Source of the DNA: UMGS1958 sp045542415
GTDB lineage: Bacteria; Bacillota; Clostridia; UBA1381
Direction of reading: 5' to 3'
DNA length: 64,000 nucleotides
Assembly (NCBI GenBank): GCA_045542415.1
Contig: JAZQKZ010000078.1
Coordinates: forward strand, 1 to 64,000
The stretch's first letter is position 1; every line of letters begins with the position of its first letter. Under the pieces are notes generated by a model. It did no database searches. It was given only the letters and a program-made list of their open reading frames with translations, and was not told the origin of the DNA. Shown in pieces: positions 1 to 9,001 of this stretch. Made by a program: the position numbers and the translations under genes.

Positions 1-45
1 CCTCAACTCCTTGGCCCACAGAACGACATGGCTACGATCCGACTT
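1..45 (+). other. Sequencing adapter remnant (MGI/BGISEQ type)
   Basis: Bases 4-45 match, from memory, the MGI/BGISEQ adapter (CAACTCCTTGGC...GATCCGACTT) with one T-to-C difference. The preceding CCT equals the last three bases of the index-like 10-mer seen in the second copy at 206-215. This looks like library sequence left at a contig end rather than genomic DNA. Confidence 0.88.
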
Positions 46-72
46 GCTAACAAATCGCATAAACCATAATTC
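46..72 (+). repeat. Tail of interspersed repeat next to adapter
   Basis: The string GCTAACAAATCG.ATAAACCATAATT is nearly identical to the last bases of the full repeat copy that ends near 533 and is related to the end of the copy near 54333. It shows that the scrap between the adapters came from a genomic place where the same repeat precedes another gene. Confidence 0.7.
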
Positions 73-98
73 ACATCACAAAACAAGGAGCAAACAAA

Positions 99-173
99 AT
101 GAACATATACATAAAACTATTTCTCACATTTCTCAAAATCGGCGCATTCACCTTTGGCGGCGGTTATGCTATG
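99..173 (+). pseudogene. Chromate transporter (ChrA family) 5' fragment cut by adapter
   Basis: An AAGGAG ribosome-binding site at 85-90 precedes an ATG at 99. The 25 codons encode a typical ChrA N-terminus: an amphipathic start, then KIGAFTFGGGYAM, the family's conserved GAFTFGGG motif. At base 174 the reading frame runs straight into adapter sequence and stops after a few codons. I see no further chromate transporter sequence nearby. The fragment is therefore probably a read end from elsewhere in the genome joined through the shared repeat, and should not be counted as a functional or locally broken gene. The family identification is good; the genomic location is doubtful. Confidence 0.7.
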
Positions 174-256
174 AAGTCGGAGGCCAAGCGGTCTTAGGAA
201 GACAATCAACTGCCTCAACTCCTTGGCCCACAGAACGACATGGCTAGATCCGACTT
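174..256 (+). other. Full-length sequencing adapter with 10-nt index (MGI/BGISEQ type)
   Basis: Bases 174-205 (AAGTCGGAGGCCAAGCGG...GACAA) and 216-256 match the two constant halves of the MGI adapter as I remember it, separated by a 10-base index-like string at 206-215. The second half has one substitution and one missing base. Stop codons and lack of biological signal agree with an artefact. Confidence 0.9.
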
Positions 257-286
257 ACTCTTTTGAATTAAAAGACAAAGCTTACT

Positions 287-533
287 CAAAAAAACAAGCA
301 AATTTCCACCGACACATTTCAATTGCAGCCTTTGGCTGCCGAGACGCTTGATAAGGGGGTTTTTAAAGGGGGAACGCCTTTAACAGCACTCTTTTGGTTC
401 GTTTTCTGTTGCTGCGGACAGAAAATGAACTGGGGTATAGCAAAATAAGCAATTATATAAAAGCATCGAGGGGCAAAGCCCCATAGCGTTGTTTGAATAA
501 GTGCTAACAAATCGTATAAACCATAATTTAATA
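287..533 (-). repeat. Interspersed ~245-bp repeat, copy 1
   Basis: About 95% identical by eye to 54093-54333. It contains a short open frame on the minus strand (around 63 codons), also open in the other copy, with the phrase KTPLSSVSAAKGCN at its end. I do not regard that frame as a gene, because both copies lack a convincing ribosome-binding site. Similar repeats are common in gut Firmicutes genomes. It shows no transposase or clear terminal inverted repeats. Confidence 0.75.
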
Positions 534-540
534 TAACAAT

Positions 541-1347
541 TTACTGTTTTTTTCTGCAATAAAACTCCTTTGGAGTAATCCCCATTTCAGCCTTAAATAC
601 CCTCAAAAAATGTGCATAGCAATCAAATCCGGCTTCGGCGGCTAGCTGCTTTGCGGGTCGGTAGGCATACTGCATGCAGTGACATACATGCTTTATCCTC
701 AGCTTATTTATATACCGCTTTGGCGTGGTATTAAACCGTTCGCGGAAGATTTTATAAACATATCCGTCTGATACGTTGAAGCGTTGGGAGATTTCATCAA
801 TTGTTTTAATAAAAGCATAATTTTCATCAACGTAACGGATTATGTTTTGTACGGCAAAGCCTTTTTTGTCAGCTACAGTGACCGGCGGCTCGTCTGCTCC
901 GGAAGATTTATTTAAAATATCAAGTATCTGTGCGAGGCAGATATAGTTTGAATCGTTTTCATATGAAAAGCTGTCCGCAATAGAGCATATGGTATCAAAA
1001 TCACTGTCGTTCAGTGAAATAATCTGATGCGTAAAGCATTTCATAAGCTCATTCGTTGCGGAAGCCGTGAAGAAGAACTCAAGATACCATTTTGAAAAGT
1101 GAATACATATTCCTCCGAAAGGTGTGTTGCCATGACTTTTGTGCATGGTATTGCTGTTGAAAAGAGTAACGTCATGTGCGTTTACTTTAAATTCTTTTCC
1201 GTCTATGTTTACTGTGCGGCTACCTGTTTTTAATACATAAATTTCATATGCATTATGATAATGAGAATAGGGCATAGTCCAGCCGCTGTTAAACTCCTCC
1301 TGCGATATTCTGAAATTATCGTTTATAAAGCTACGCTTGCTGTTCAT
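541..1347 (-). CDS. AraC family transcriptional regulator
   Basis: The 268-residue protein has an N-terminal cupin-like sensor domain (roughly residues 20-100, with the HxHxxYEI-type motif HYHNAYEIYVL) and a C-terminal pair of helix-turn-helix motifs (about residues 165-265, containing FNVSDGYVYKIF and AGFDCYAHFLRVFK, ending in the usual MGITPKEF). Such proteins bind a sugar through the cupin domain and activate nearby catabolic genes. It is divergent from the GH2 glycosidase at 1591, with about 240 bases between them, so that gene is its most likely target. Length and domain order are normal for the family. The ligand cannot be told from the sequence. Confidence 0.93.
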   Translation of the reverse strand: MNSKRSFINDNFRISQEEFNSGWTMPYSHYHNAYEIYVLKTGSRTVNIDGKEFKVNAHDVTLFNSNTMHKSHGNTPFGGICIHFSKWYLEFFFTASATNELMKCFTHQIISLNDSDFDTICSIADSFSYENDSNYICLAQILDILNKSSGADEPPVTVADKKGFAVQNIIRYVDENYAFIKTIDEISQRFNVSDGYVYKIFRERFNTTPKRYINKLRIKHVCHCMQYAYRPAKQLAAEAGFDCYAHFLRVFKAEMGITPKEFYCRKKQ

Positions 1348-1445
1348 TTCCTCACCTCAAAATTATTATATATCATACAAGGCAAAAAATCAAGAAAAAG
1401 TTTAGTTTGAGTGTATATAATTATATAAAAGTATAGATTGAGTTG

Positions 1446-1474
1446 TTGAAATTGCAATTATAATACATTATAAT
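1446..1474 (+). promoter_or_regulatory. Promoter for the GH2 gene
   Basis: TTGAAA (1446-1451) and TATAAT (1469-1474) are separated by 17 bases. The site lies in the AraC-GH2 divergent gap, upstream of the repeat-like leader. Confidence 0.6.
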
Positions 1475-1485
1475 AAAATCATAAT

Positions 1486-1560
1486 GTAGGGACAGGCGTC
1501 CTCGAATGTCCGTCAAACAAATCTAACTGATTTCTCGGCAGGAGTAAGCCCCTGCCCTAC
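1486..1560 (+). repeat. Repeat-like element in the GH2 leader
   Basis: This stretch begins GTAGGG and ends CCCTAC and has GC-rich arms (GACAGGCGTCC and GGCAGGAGTAAGCCCCTGCC), unlike the AT-rich surroundings. It resembles small intergenic palindromic repeats of clostridia. It would be transcribed as the 5' leader of the GH2 gene. Confidence 0.45.
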
Positions 1561-1590
1561 GGAATAAATATGAGAAAGGATACAACAACC

Positions 1591-3978
1591 ATGAAACAGA
1601 GCTTTGATAAGGACTGGAGATTTTTCCTTGGCGATCTCGCTCCCAAAACAGATACGGCAGGATGGGGCGGAGCAAAAGCAAAGGGATTTAGTTTCGGTGC
1701 GACAAAGTATGATCTTGATACTTCGAGATGGAGAAAGATAGACCTGCCGCATGATTTTGTTATGGAGGGACAATATACCCGTAACCAGGCAGAGGGGAAT
1801 GATATGCAGGCAATTCCCGAAATGGAGAGCATGGACAGCCGTCACTTTGCGGGCGGTTCACTTGCCGGCGGAGTTGCGTGGTACAGAAAGAGCTTTGATT
1901 TGCCGTCGGATATGGAGAATAAGAGAATATACATTCACTTTGACGGTGTATATAGAAATGCAACATTATATTTCAATGAGTATCTTATAGGCACGCACAG
2001 CAGCGGATATTCAAGCTTTTTCTATGATATAACAGATTTTGCGAGATTCGGCGAGAAGAATGTAATAGCAATGCGTGTGGATGCCACCGGCAGAGAGGGC
2101 TGGTGGTATGAGGGCGGCGGTATTTACCGTCATGTTTGGCTTGAAATAAAGGAGAATATACATATAGAGCCCTGGGGCGTATTTGCAAAGAGTGAGGTTG
2201 ACCTTGAAACAGGAATTGCGAAGCTTGAAATTTCAACAGAAATAAATTCAAGAGCCTTTGTCGATGAGGAAGTAATGGTACAATCCGTAATCAGAGATGC
2301 GGCGGGAAAAGAGCTTGCGGTTCTTTGCGATAAGGTGAAAGCGACTGCGTGGGAGATAACGAAATGTATTCATAGCACAGAAATTTCAAATGCACACTTG
2401 TGGGATATTGATGACCCGTATTTATATACTCTTGAAACACAAATCAGTGTGAACGGCGAGATTAAAGACACACAGACTACAGCCTTTGGTGTAAAGCACA
2501 CACGCTTTGATGCAAATGAAGGATTTTTTCTGAACGGAAGACATGTAAAAATAAAGGGTGTCTGCAATCACCATGACCATGCAGGTGTGGGTATTGCGGC
2601 GAATGATTCGATTCAGGAATACCGTCTGTCGCAAATAAAGAGTATGGGTGCGAATGCATACAGGAGCGCACACCATCAACCGACATCCGAGCTTCTTGAT
2701 ATGTGTGACAGGATGGGCATTCTGGTATTTGACGAAACAAGAAGAATGTCAAGCTCACCGCAGGATATTGAGTGTCTGAGAACGCTTATAAAGCGTGACA
2801 GAAACCATCCGTCTGTATTCCTGTGGGGTATAGGAAACGAGGAAATTTTTTCGCAGGGCAGAATTGAAACTGCACGAACTACCATGACCATGAAAATGGA
2901 GGTGCAAAAGCTTGACGGTACACGTCCGATAACTTCGGCAGTTGTATGTTGGGACGGAGTACAGCGATTTGATAGTGCAAGGTATGCAATGCCTGTAACA
3001 AAGCATCTTGATGTGATGGGATTTAACTACTGCAATGCGGCATGGGACGACTATCATGGAGCAATGCCTGAGCAGCCGGTTATAATCACCGAGGAAGCAT
3101 CAAACAGCGGGACACGAGGATGCTACAGTACGGATGAAAACAAGGGACACTATTACATATATGACCCGGAAAATGAAATAAAGTGTGTCAGCGGTAAAAA
3201 GGCAAATAAGTTTGAGCAGGGTGAGAAAGCGTGGAGGAACTGTGCAGACCGGGGCTACATGGCGGGACTGTTCCTGTGGACGGGAATGGACTATCGCGGT
3301 GAGCCGACTCCGCTTGCATATCCTGCAATTTCAACGCAGTTCGGAATTTTTGATTACTGCGGCTTCCCGAAGGATAACTACTATTATTACAAGAGCTGGT
3401 GGAGTGATGAGGATATACTTCACATTCTTCCACACTGGAATTTCGGGGAAGAGGGCAAGCCGCTTACAATGTATTGCTACAGTAATGCTGAAGAGGTAGA
3501 GCTTTTTGTAAACGGTAAGAGCTACGGCAAAAAGGCAATGGAGCCAAACTGGTATCTCACATGGGAAAATGTTATTTATGAAGCAGGTGAGGTTAAAGCA
3601 ATAGGCTACCGTAACGGCAAGGCTATAATGGAAAAGGCTGTAAAAACAGCAGACAAGGGACACGAAATAAAATTAAGTGCATACAAGAATGAAATCAGTG
3701 TAGGCGATACGGCAATCATAAAAGTGGAAATTGTCGATAAAAACGGCGATTTTATGCCAACAGCCGACAATGAAATCACCTTTGAAATAGAAAACGGTGA
3801 ATTTTTGGGGACAGGAAATGGAAATCCGGGAAGCCACGAATCGGACAAGCTGCCGTTAAGACGTGCGTTTAACGGATTGTGTATGTTGCTGGTAAAGGGG
3901 ACAGGAAAAGGCGAGATTAAGGTGAAGGCAAAATCGAGCGGTTTGGTGAGTGGTGAAGTTGTGGTTGTGGTGAAGTGA
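1591..3978 (+). CDS. Glycoside hydrolase family 2, probable beta-galactosidase
   Basis: A GH2 enzyme of 795 residues from this start. The N-terminal jelly-roll sugar-binding domain (to about residue 190) is followed by an Ig-like domain, then a TIM barrel with the acid/base glutamate in GIGNEE (about residue 417) and the nucleophile glutamate in IITEEA (about 501). C-terminal Ig-like domains (DUF4982 type and a last all-beta domain) follow. There is no signal peptide, so it acts in the cytosol. The ATG at 1591 is preferred over the in-frame ATG at 1570 because GAAAGGA at 1574-1580 is well spaced for it. The substrate is probably a beta-galactoside, such as pectin side chains, by domain layout and the neighbouring rhamnogalacturonan lyase; other GH2 activities are possible. 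Confidence 0.88.
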   Translation: MKQSFDKDWRFFLGDLAPKTDTAGWGGAKAKGFSFGATKYDLDTSRWRKIDLPHDFVMEGQYTRNQAEGNDMQAIPEMESMDSRHFAGGSLAGGVAWYRKSFDLPSDMENKRIYIHFDGVYRNATLYFNEYLIGTHSSGYSSFFYDITDFARFGEKNVIAMRVDATGREGWWYEGGGIYRHVWLEIKENIHIEPWGVFAKSEVDLETGIAKLEISTEINSRAFVDEEVMVQSVIRDAAGKELAVLCDKVKATAWEITKCIHSTEISNAHLWDIDDPYLYTLETQISVNGEIKDTQTTAFGVKHTRFDANEGFFLNGRHVKIKGVCNHHDHAGVGIAANDSIQEYRLSQIKSMGANAYRSAHHQPTSELLDMCDRMGILVFDETRRMSSSPQDIECLRTLIKRDRNHPSVFLWGIGNEEIFSQGRIETARTTMTMKMEVQKLDGTRPITSAVVCWDGVQRFDSARYAMPVTKHLDVMGFNYCNAAWDDYHGAMPEQPVIITEEASNSGTRGCYSTDENKGHYYIYDPENEIKCVSGKKANKFEQGEKAWRNCADRGYMAGLFLWTGMDYRGEPTPLAYPAISTQFGIFDYCGFPKDNYYYYKSWWSDEDILHILPHWNFGEEGKPLTMYCYSNAEEVELFVNGKSYGKKAMEPNWYLTWENVIYEAGEVKAIGYRNGKAIMEKAVKTADKGHEIKLSAYKNEISVGDTAIIKVEIVDKNGDFMPTADNEITFEIENGEFLGTGNGNPGSHESDKLPLRRAFNGLCMLLVKGTGKGEIKVKAKSSGLVSGEVVVVVK

Positions 3979-3982
3979 TAAA

Positions 3983-4010
3983 GAGGGCGATTGCATATGC
4001 AATCGCCCTC
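3983..4010. terminator. Bidirectional terminator between GH2 and lyase genes
   Basis: A perfect 28-base palindrome (GAGGGCGATTGCAT and its complement) is followed by AATTTTTATT. The two flanking genes converge on it. Confidence 0.85.
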
Positions 4011-4015
4011 AATTT

Positions 4016-7000
4016 TTATTCCATACCAATCTTCAAATTATCAATTGAAGTAATCCAGTCAAAGTTCTTTTCCTGTCTTACTGCAAGCACCTCAATTGCT
4101 GCAAAGTTTTCGGGGTCTGTAAATGTAATCTGCTTTGAATACTTTGAAGAGCCTCTTGTGATAACGAAATCGGCAGTTTTTGTATTGAAGTCGGCAATAA
4201 TTGATACATGGTATCCGTCCGGCTTGTTTACACCGGCACCGACGTTTTGCCAGTTGCTCTCTAATGCACCGTTTGAAATTGCACCGCCGTTTCCGTACTG
4301 CATCTCGCTGTTTGCTGCACTCTTGAATGCAAGGAATACTCTGTTCTTGCTGTCGGCAAGTCGAAGCTCACCGTATGATGTGCCGCCGGTACATGCTCCC
4401 GGATTCCAGTCAAACTCAATCTTCACCTTGCCGTAAACAGGAGCAGGAAGTCTATAGATTGCGTTGCGGTTGCCCTTTGATGAACCGCCTATTGTCATAA
4501 GCTTGCTTCCGCCGGTTGCTGTTACACCGATGTTGTCAAGCGGAGCCGGCTTTGTGCCTGCCCAGCCTGCTGCATCACCTAATTCGTAGCTTTCATAGTC
4601 CTCGTCATAGTAAATCTTCCATGTGTTGCCGTCCTTGTCCTTTTCCTCGGTATATGTCATTGATGCAAGAGGATCAGGGGTTGCAGTCGGTTCGGGAGTG
4701 GGAGCTGATGTCGGAGCGGGTGTTACAACCGGTGCAACACCTGATTCGAGCTGTCCTTTTACAGCGTCAACATCATTGCCGTTAAACGGCTGTGTGCCTA
4801 TATAGATATAGCCGCTTTCATAATATACCTGTTTGCCGATTGCCTCTGCCATTGCACGAAGCGGAATCATGGTTCTGTCGCTCATAATCTCGGCAGGAAC
4901 ATCAAGCTCTGCACTTACACCGTTTACTGTGTAGGTGGTCTGACCTATGGTAAGGCTGATGTCATAGCGGTCATTCTTTAATGTTACAACTCTTGTCGCA
5001 TCGTTATAGTCTGCACTTAAACCAAAGCTTTCTGCAATAAATCTTACAGGAACGAGTGTTCTGTCATTCACAATTACAGGAACAACACTTGAATCATTTG
5101 CATCAATCTTTACCATGTCACGGTCAAGATATGCATTAGGCGAGCCGATTAACAGCTCAAGCTGTGAGTATGGATCACCTGCACTGATTGTATATACAGC
5201 GTGTGTGTCACCTAAATCAGGATTTACAAGCTTTGTGCCGTTATCCATAACGTATATTTCCGGAACGGGAATTTCAGTGGTCTCCGCACCTAAGTAGAAG
5301 CTTACGTTTGCCGGCTGATTGTAGTGATTGCTTTGTGTTGCAATTTGTGAACGGTAGTATGAATCGTGCATGAGTGTCGGCAAGGTGTAGCTTGTCGGAA
5401 TATTTGTTGAGTAGATTCTAAGCTCTGTTTCAGCTTTGTTTTTCCATACAACCTCTTCACGCCAGTCTCCGAAAAGGTCGGCACATACACACGGAACCGC
5501 CTTTGTGCCGCTGTTGGAGGCACAGTCCGTTGCATCTAAAATAACGTCAACAAACGGAGTACCCTCATTGTCGTTGTACTTTGAAATTCTTGTACCGTCA
5601 AGGAATTCGCTGAGTAAATCGCCGTCCCAGTAAAGCTTGAAATTCATCGGGAGTGTAGTCTGAATTTCTGCACCTGTTTCATCCTTTTCAAATTCACCGT
5701 TGGGGAGTCTGTAGCGGAAGACGTTATAGCTTTCGGCAATCTTGTTGCCATAAACACCCGACGGAGTAGTACCTGTTGAACCCCAGACCTCATAGCCCTT
5801 GTTTGAAGCTGTAATGTCTGCCGCACGGCTTCTGCCGGTATCCTTGTTCTTGCTGTCGCCCCAAAGCACTTCACCTGTCAGAGCGTCATGTGCTTCGATA
5901 TTGCCGGGGATTGCGGCGGTTTCGTGACATGCCCATACAAGATATCCGTTATAGTCCGGGTCCATCTTGGCAACGTCAAATGCATCGCCATGAGCATATT
6001 TTACTAAATTACCGTTTGCATCCTCTGATTTTACTGCATACATTTCGCTGCCGTCATCATCAAGTGCCATCGGTCCTGAAATGATTTCATCCTTACCGTC
6101 AAAGTCGATATCTACACAGCTCATGTTGTGGTTCATTGCACCCCACACACTGTTTACATCGTCCTTATTTTCTGTATTATGTACCCAGTCAACTGCCAGA
6201 CTGCCATCCTGCATATGCCATGCGGCAGCACGCACGTTGTCCCATGCACCTCTTACCAGTACAACAGACGGAGTTACGCCGTCAAGATAGGCAAGTCCGA
6301 AAAGGAAATGGCTTGCACGCTTTGTAAGCCTGCCTGTATCGGTGTAGCGGTATGACCACTCCGAAAGCGGCTCCTTTGCGGGGAGCAAATCTGTGCGTGC
6401 AATTTCCGCACCTGTTGCACCGTCATATACCGAAAGGAATTCCGGAGTTGAAACAAGGTACTGTCTGTCCTTGAAAATTGCCTGATTTGCGGTATCCTTG
6501 CTGTAGTCGGTTTTACCGTCGCCGTTGGTGTCACCGATTGTGTTGCCTGTACCGTCCGTAGTTCCCTCAAATGAGCGCAGTACAACCTCTGATTTACCGT
6601 CACCGTTAAGGTCAGCGGCGAGGATGTTGATGCCCACCTCGTTTATTTCGTTAGGACCTTCATTTATAGTCCACATATGAGTTCCGTCAGTGTCATATGC
6701 TTCAATTAGCGGATAATGAGTTCTTGTTGACGGAGCCATATCAGCCGGACGGCGGCGGAGAATAAACTCAAACTGACCGTCACCGTCAAGGTCGGCGGTT
6801 GCCGCATCGTCAATATTATATCCGCCCTCTGCATGCTGTACAACGGGGATTGAAATATATTCCTTGTCCCAAAGCGTTGCGGTTGATTCCTCTGTTTCAA
6901 TACCGTTTTCGACCTTTTTCAGGGTATATACTGCTCCCGGTGTAGTGTTGAAGTCGGAATAATTAGTGCCGACAATCGGAAAAGCGTTAAGCTTTTCGCC

Positions 7001-7312
7001 GTTACGGTAAAGATTGAATGCCGTTGAAATGCTTTCCGTACCCGATAATCTCCATGAGATTAATGCACCTGTAGCAGACGGCACTGCAACAAGTCCGCGA
7101 TCAAGCTTATCCGCCTGACGGAGTATAAGCGGACGGTTGGTGTAAAGCTCTTCAACCTTAGTGCGTGTCTGCGCGTTAACGCCGCCCTCATAATGTCCGA
7201 GAGAGAAGCCGTCCGAGCCGTCGGCAGGTGTAAACGTTCCTGCCTGAACGAGTGGAGCAAGTGACATGAGTGCCGCAAGTGAAGCGGCTAATGCTTTGTT
7301 AAATTTTTTCAT
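4016..7312 (-). CDS. Secreted rhamnogalacturonan lyase (PL11 type) with stalk domain
   Basis: A 1098-residue secreted protein. The signal peptide (KKFNKALAASLAALMSLAPLVQAG) is followed by a PL11-type eight-bladed beta-propeller (about residues 50-690) rich in calcium-binding DxDGDGxxE loops such as DLDGDGQFE, DLNGDGKSE and DIDFDGKDE. Next comes a copper-amine-oxidase-N 'stalk' domain (about 740-870, with NDRTLVPVRFIAESFG and SDRTMIPLRAMAE), a Pro/Thr linker, and a C-terminal beta-sandwich of about 200 residues that may bind polysaccharide. PL11 enzymes cleave the Rha-GalA backbone of rhamnogalacturonan I by beta-elimination. Stalk domains are common on clostridial surface proteins. The start has a GGAGGG site. 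It converges on the GH2 gene. Confidence 0.92.
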   Translation of the reverse strand: MKKFNKALAASLAALMSLAPLVQAGTFTPADGSDGFSLGHYEGGVNAQTRTKVEELYTNRPLILRQADKLDRGLVAVPSATGALISWRLSGTESISTAFNLYRNGEKLNAFPIVGTNYSDFNTTPGAVYTLKKVENGIETEESTATLWDKEYISIPVVQHAEGGYNIDDAATADLDGDGQFEFILRRRPADMAPSTRTHYPLIEAYDTDGTHMWTINEGPNEINEVGINILAADLNGDGKSEVVLRSFEGTTDGTGNTIGDTNGDGKTDYSKDTANQAIFKDRQYLVSTPEFLSVYDGATGAEIARTDLLPAKEPLSEWSYRYTDTGRLTKRASHFLFGLAYLDGVTPSVVLVRGAWDNVRAAAWHMQDGSLAVDWVHNTENKDDVNSVWGAMNHNMSCVDIDFDGKDEIISGPMALDDDGSEMYAVKSEDANGNLVKYAHGDAFDVAKMDPDYNGYLVWACHETAAIPGNIEAHDALTGEVLWGDSKNKDTGRSRAADITASNKGYEVWGSTGTTPSGVYGNKIAESYNVFRYRLPNGEFEKDETGAEIQTTLPMNFKLYWDGDLLSEFLDGTRISKYNDNEGTPFVDVILDATDCASNSGTKAVPCVCADLFGDWREEVVWKNKAETELRIYSTNIPTSYTLPTLMHDSYYRSQIATQSNHYNQPANVSFYLGAETTEIPVPEIYVMDNGTKLVNPDLGDTHAVYTISAGDPYSQLELLIGSPNAYLDRDMVKIDANDSSVVPVIVNDRTLVPVRFIAESFGLSADYNDATRVVTLKNDRYDISLTIGQTTYTVNGVSAELDVPAEIMSDRTMIPLRAMAEAIGKQVYYESGYIYIGTQPFNGNDVDAVKGQLESGVAPVVTPAPTSAPTPEPTATPDPLASMTYTEEKDKDGNTWKIYYDEDYESYELGDAAGWAGTKPAPLDNIGVTATGGSKLMTIGGSSKGNRNAIYRLPAPVYGKVKIEFDWNPGACTGGTSYGELRLADSKNRVFLAFKSAANSEMQYGNGGAISNGALESNWQNVGAGVNKPDGYHVSIIADFNTKTADFVITRGSSKYSKQITFTDPENFAAIEVLAVRQEKNFDWITSIDNLKIGME

Positions 7313-7435
7313 AAAATCCCTCCGTTTTGTTTTATTTTATATAGGTTAATTATATCTTAAAAACCGATAAATGTCAATAATACAGCATAGCGGAGCAGAA
7401 ATACGTTTGAAGCAGCTAAAAAGCAAAAAAAAGTC

Positions 7436-7464
7436 TTGCAATGAGATGTAAAAAGTGGTACAAT
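7436..7464 (+). promoter_or_regulatory. Promoter of the stalk-domain gene
   Basis: TTGCAA (7436-7441), 17-base spacer, TACAAT (7459-7464), about 100 bases before the start codon. Confidence 0.6.
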
Positions 7465-7566
7465 ATAAACAAACAGATAGAAAAATGAAAGGTGTGATTC
7501 ACGACAAAGATAGTCCTAAAAAATGCAAAGTATAATAAAAAAGACAGTATGAAAGGAATTAAGACT

Positions 7567-8841
7567 ATGAACATGAAGAAATTATTATGCACAGCAACGG
7601 CGGCAGCAATCCTGTCAGCATCAGCAGTAATGCCGGTTATGGCAAATGATGATATCACTGTGGCACTTGACGGAAATATATTAGAGTTTGATGTGGCTCC
7701 GCAGATAATCAATGACAGAACAATGGTTCCGTTAAGAGGAATATTTGAGGCGTTGGGCGCAACTGTTGAATGGGATCAGGCTACTCAGACAGTTACATCG
7801 CAAAGGGACGGAAAAGTGGTAAAGCTTACAATCAACAGTCCGGTTATGTATGTAGATAACGAGGAGGTAACTCTTGACTCTCCGGCATGTATCGTAGATG
7901 ACCGTACGCTGGTTCCGGTAAGAGCAATTTCCGAGGCATACGGCACAGAGGTGAAGTGGTATGGGGAAGAGAGAGTAGTAACTATTTTAGACGATGCAGA
8001 CGATCCCGCTAACATATTGGGAAATGCACTGATCGGATACGATACTATTTATAGAGATGAAGCGACCAGCAGAAATATTACATATTCTACCTTTAACCGA
8101 CTTATTGAGTTCTACGGAAAACATTATTCATTTAATGACGGTTCGATTGGTGTAAAAATGATGATGGGCACGGGGTTACGTTATGATCCTGAGATAATTG
8201 TAAGTATATATGATTATAAAGGTTACAGAACGTTTGAAGCGGGTTATAATGTGAATACAAATACCTATGAAACCTATAAAAATGAATTGGCAGACAATGA
8301 AGTGAATTATGCAAAGAACATCATGAATGATGAGCTTGCTGCATTTGATGAAATTATTGGTAAGCTGTGTCCCGGTCTGTCATTAAAGGATTTTGGCGTT
8401 ACCTATGAGGGCAGCAGTCAGACCTCTTCCGCAAATGAAAACAAGTTTGAGGTTTTAAGAGACTCTATCATAGCAAAGGGAACCAAATCAAGCGATTCAT
8501 ATTCGATTATCAAGAACTATGGCGATAATCTGATGGCGGTTGCAATGTACACACCCAAAACAGAAACAATTGGATTTACAATGATGTATGACGGTGCCAA
8601 GGTAATGGTATCGGTACTGATTACTCCGGAGGATGATCCTACCTTTGCATTAACAGCCGGTAAGGAGATGATGATTGGTTCATTTACCAACGGTTCGTTA
8701 AATATATCACTTAATACCGTAAAGAGTGCAAGCTCGCAGACTGTTGACAATCTGATTAACGACTGTCTTGAGGTGTTTGATGAAGTGATTGATACGCTTG
8801 CTCCGAACGTTTCGTTAAGCGATTTTGATATTGCATATTGA
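7567..8841 (+). CDS. Secreted stalk-domain (copper amine oxidase N-like) protein
   Basis: A 424-residue exported protein. After the signal peptide (KKLLCTATAAAILSASAVMPVMA) comes one copper-amine-oxidase-N domain (about residues 30-150) with its two hallmark motifs, NDRTMVPLRGIFEALGA and DDRTLVPVRAISEAYGT. The remaining 270 residues are a soluble region I do not recognise; it contains two similar stretches, one ending FDEIIGKLCPGLSLKDFGV and the other FDEVIDTLAPNVSLSDFDI, so it may be an internal duplication. ATG 7567 is chosen over the upstream ATG at 7549 because GAAAGGA (7551-7557) is correctly spaced for it. The function is unknown, probably at the cell surface. Confidence 0.8.
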   Translation: MNMKKLLCTATAAAILSASAVMPVMANDDITVALDGNILEFDVAPQIINDRTMVPLRGIFEALGATVEWDQATQTVTSQRDGKVVKLTINSPVMYVDNEEVTLDSPACIVDDRTLVPVRAISEAYGTEVKWYGEERVVTILDDADDPANILGNALIGYDTIYRDEATSRNITYSTFNRLIEFYGKHYSFNDGSIGVKMMMGTGLRYDPEIIVSIYDYKGYRTFEAGYNVNTNTYETYKNELADNEVNYAKNIMNDELAAFDEIIGKLCPGLSLKDFGVTYEGSSQTSSANENKFEVLRDSIIAKGTKSSDSYSIIKNYGDNLMAVAMYTPKTETIGFTMMYDGAKVMVSVLITPEDDPTFALTAGKEMMIGSFTNGSLNISLNTVKSASSQTVDNLINDCLEVFDEVIDTLAPNVSLSDFDIAY

Positions 8842-8861
8842 TGTGAAAAAATTAATATAAT

Positions 8862-8897
8862 AAAAGAGGCAGTCTCAAAAATGAGACTGCCTCTTTT
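8862..8897 (+). terminator. Terminator after stalk-domain gene
   Basis: AAAAGAGGCAGTCTC and its exact complement flank a six-base loop. A second GC-rich hairpin (GCCCCTG...CAGGGGC, about 8912-8935) follows directly. Confidence 0.8.
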
Positions 8898-9001
8898 GGT
8901 GTCGGGGGGGGTGCCCCTGCTCTATGAACAGGGGCATATGAAAAAAAGGATGGTATAAGCTGCCGTTGTCGGCAGCTTTCAATTAAACCTTGTAAGCAAA
9001 T

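Noticed and set aside
11..247. Open frame of 78 codons at the window start
   Set aside because: It is mostly adapter and crosses the chrA fragment in another frame.
319..510. 63-residue frame on the minus strand (also at 54121-54312)
   Set aside because: It is part of the dispersed repeat, without start signals; low-complexity ends and no family match.
8898..8945. G-run and GCCCCTG hairpin as a riboswitch
   Set aside because: It lies after a terminator, is short, and no downstream plus-strand gene follows.
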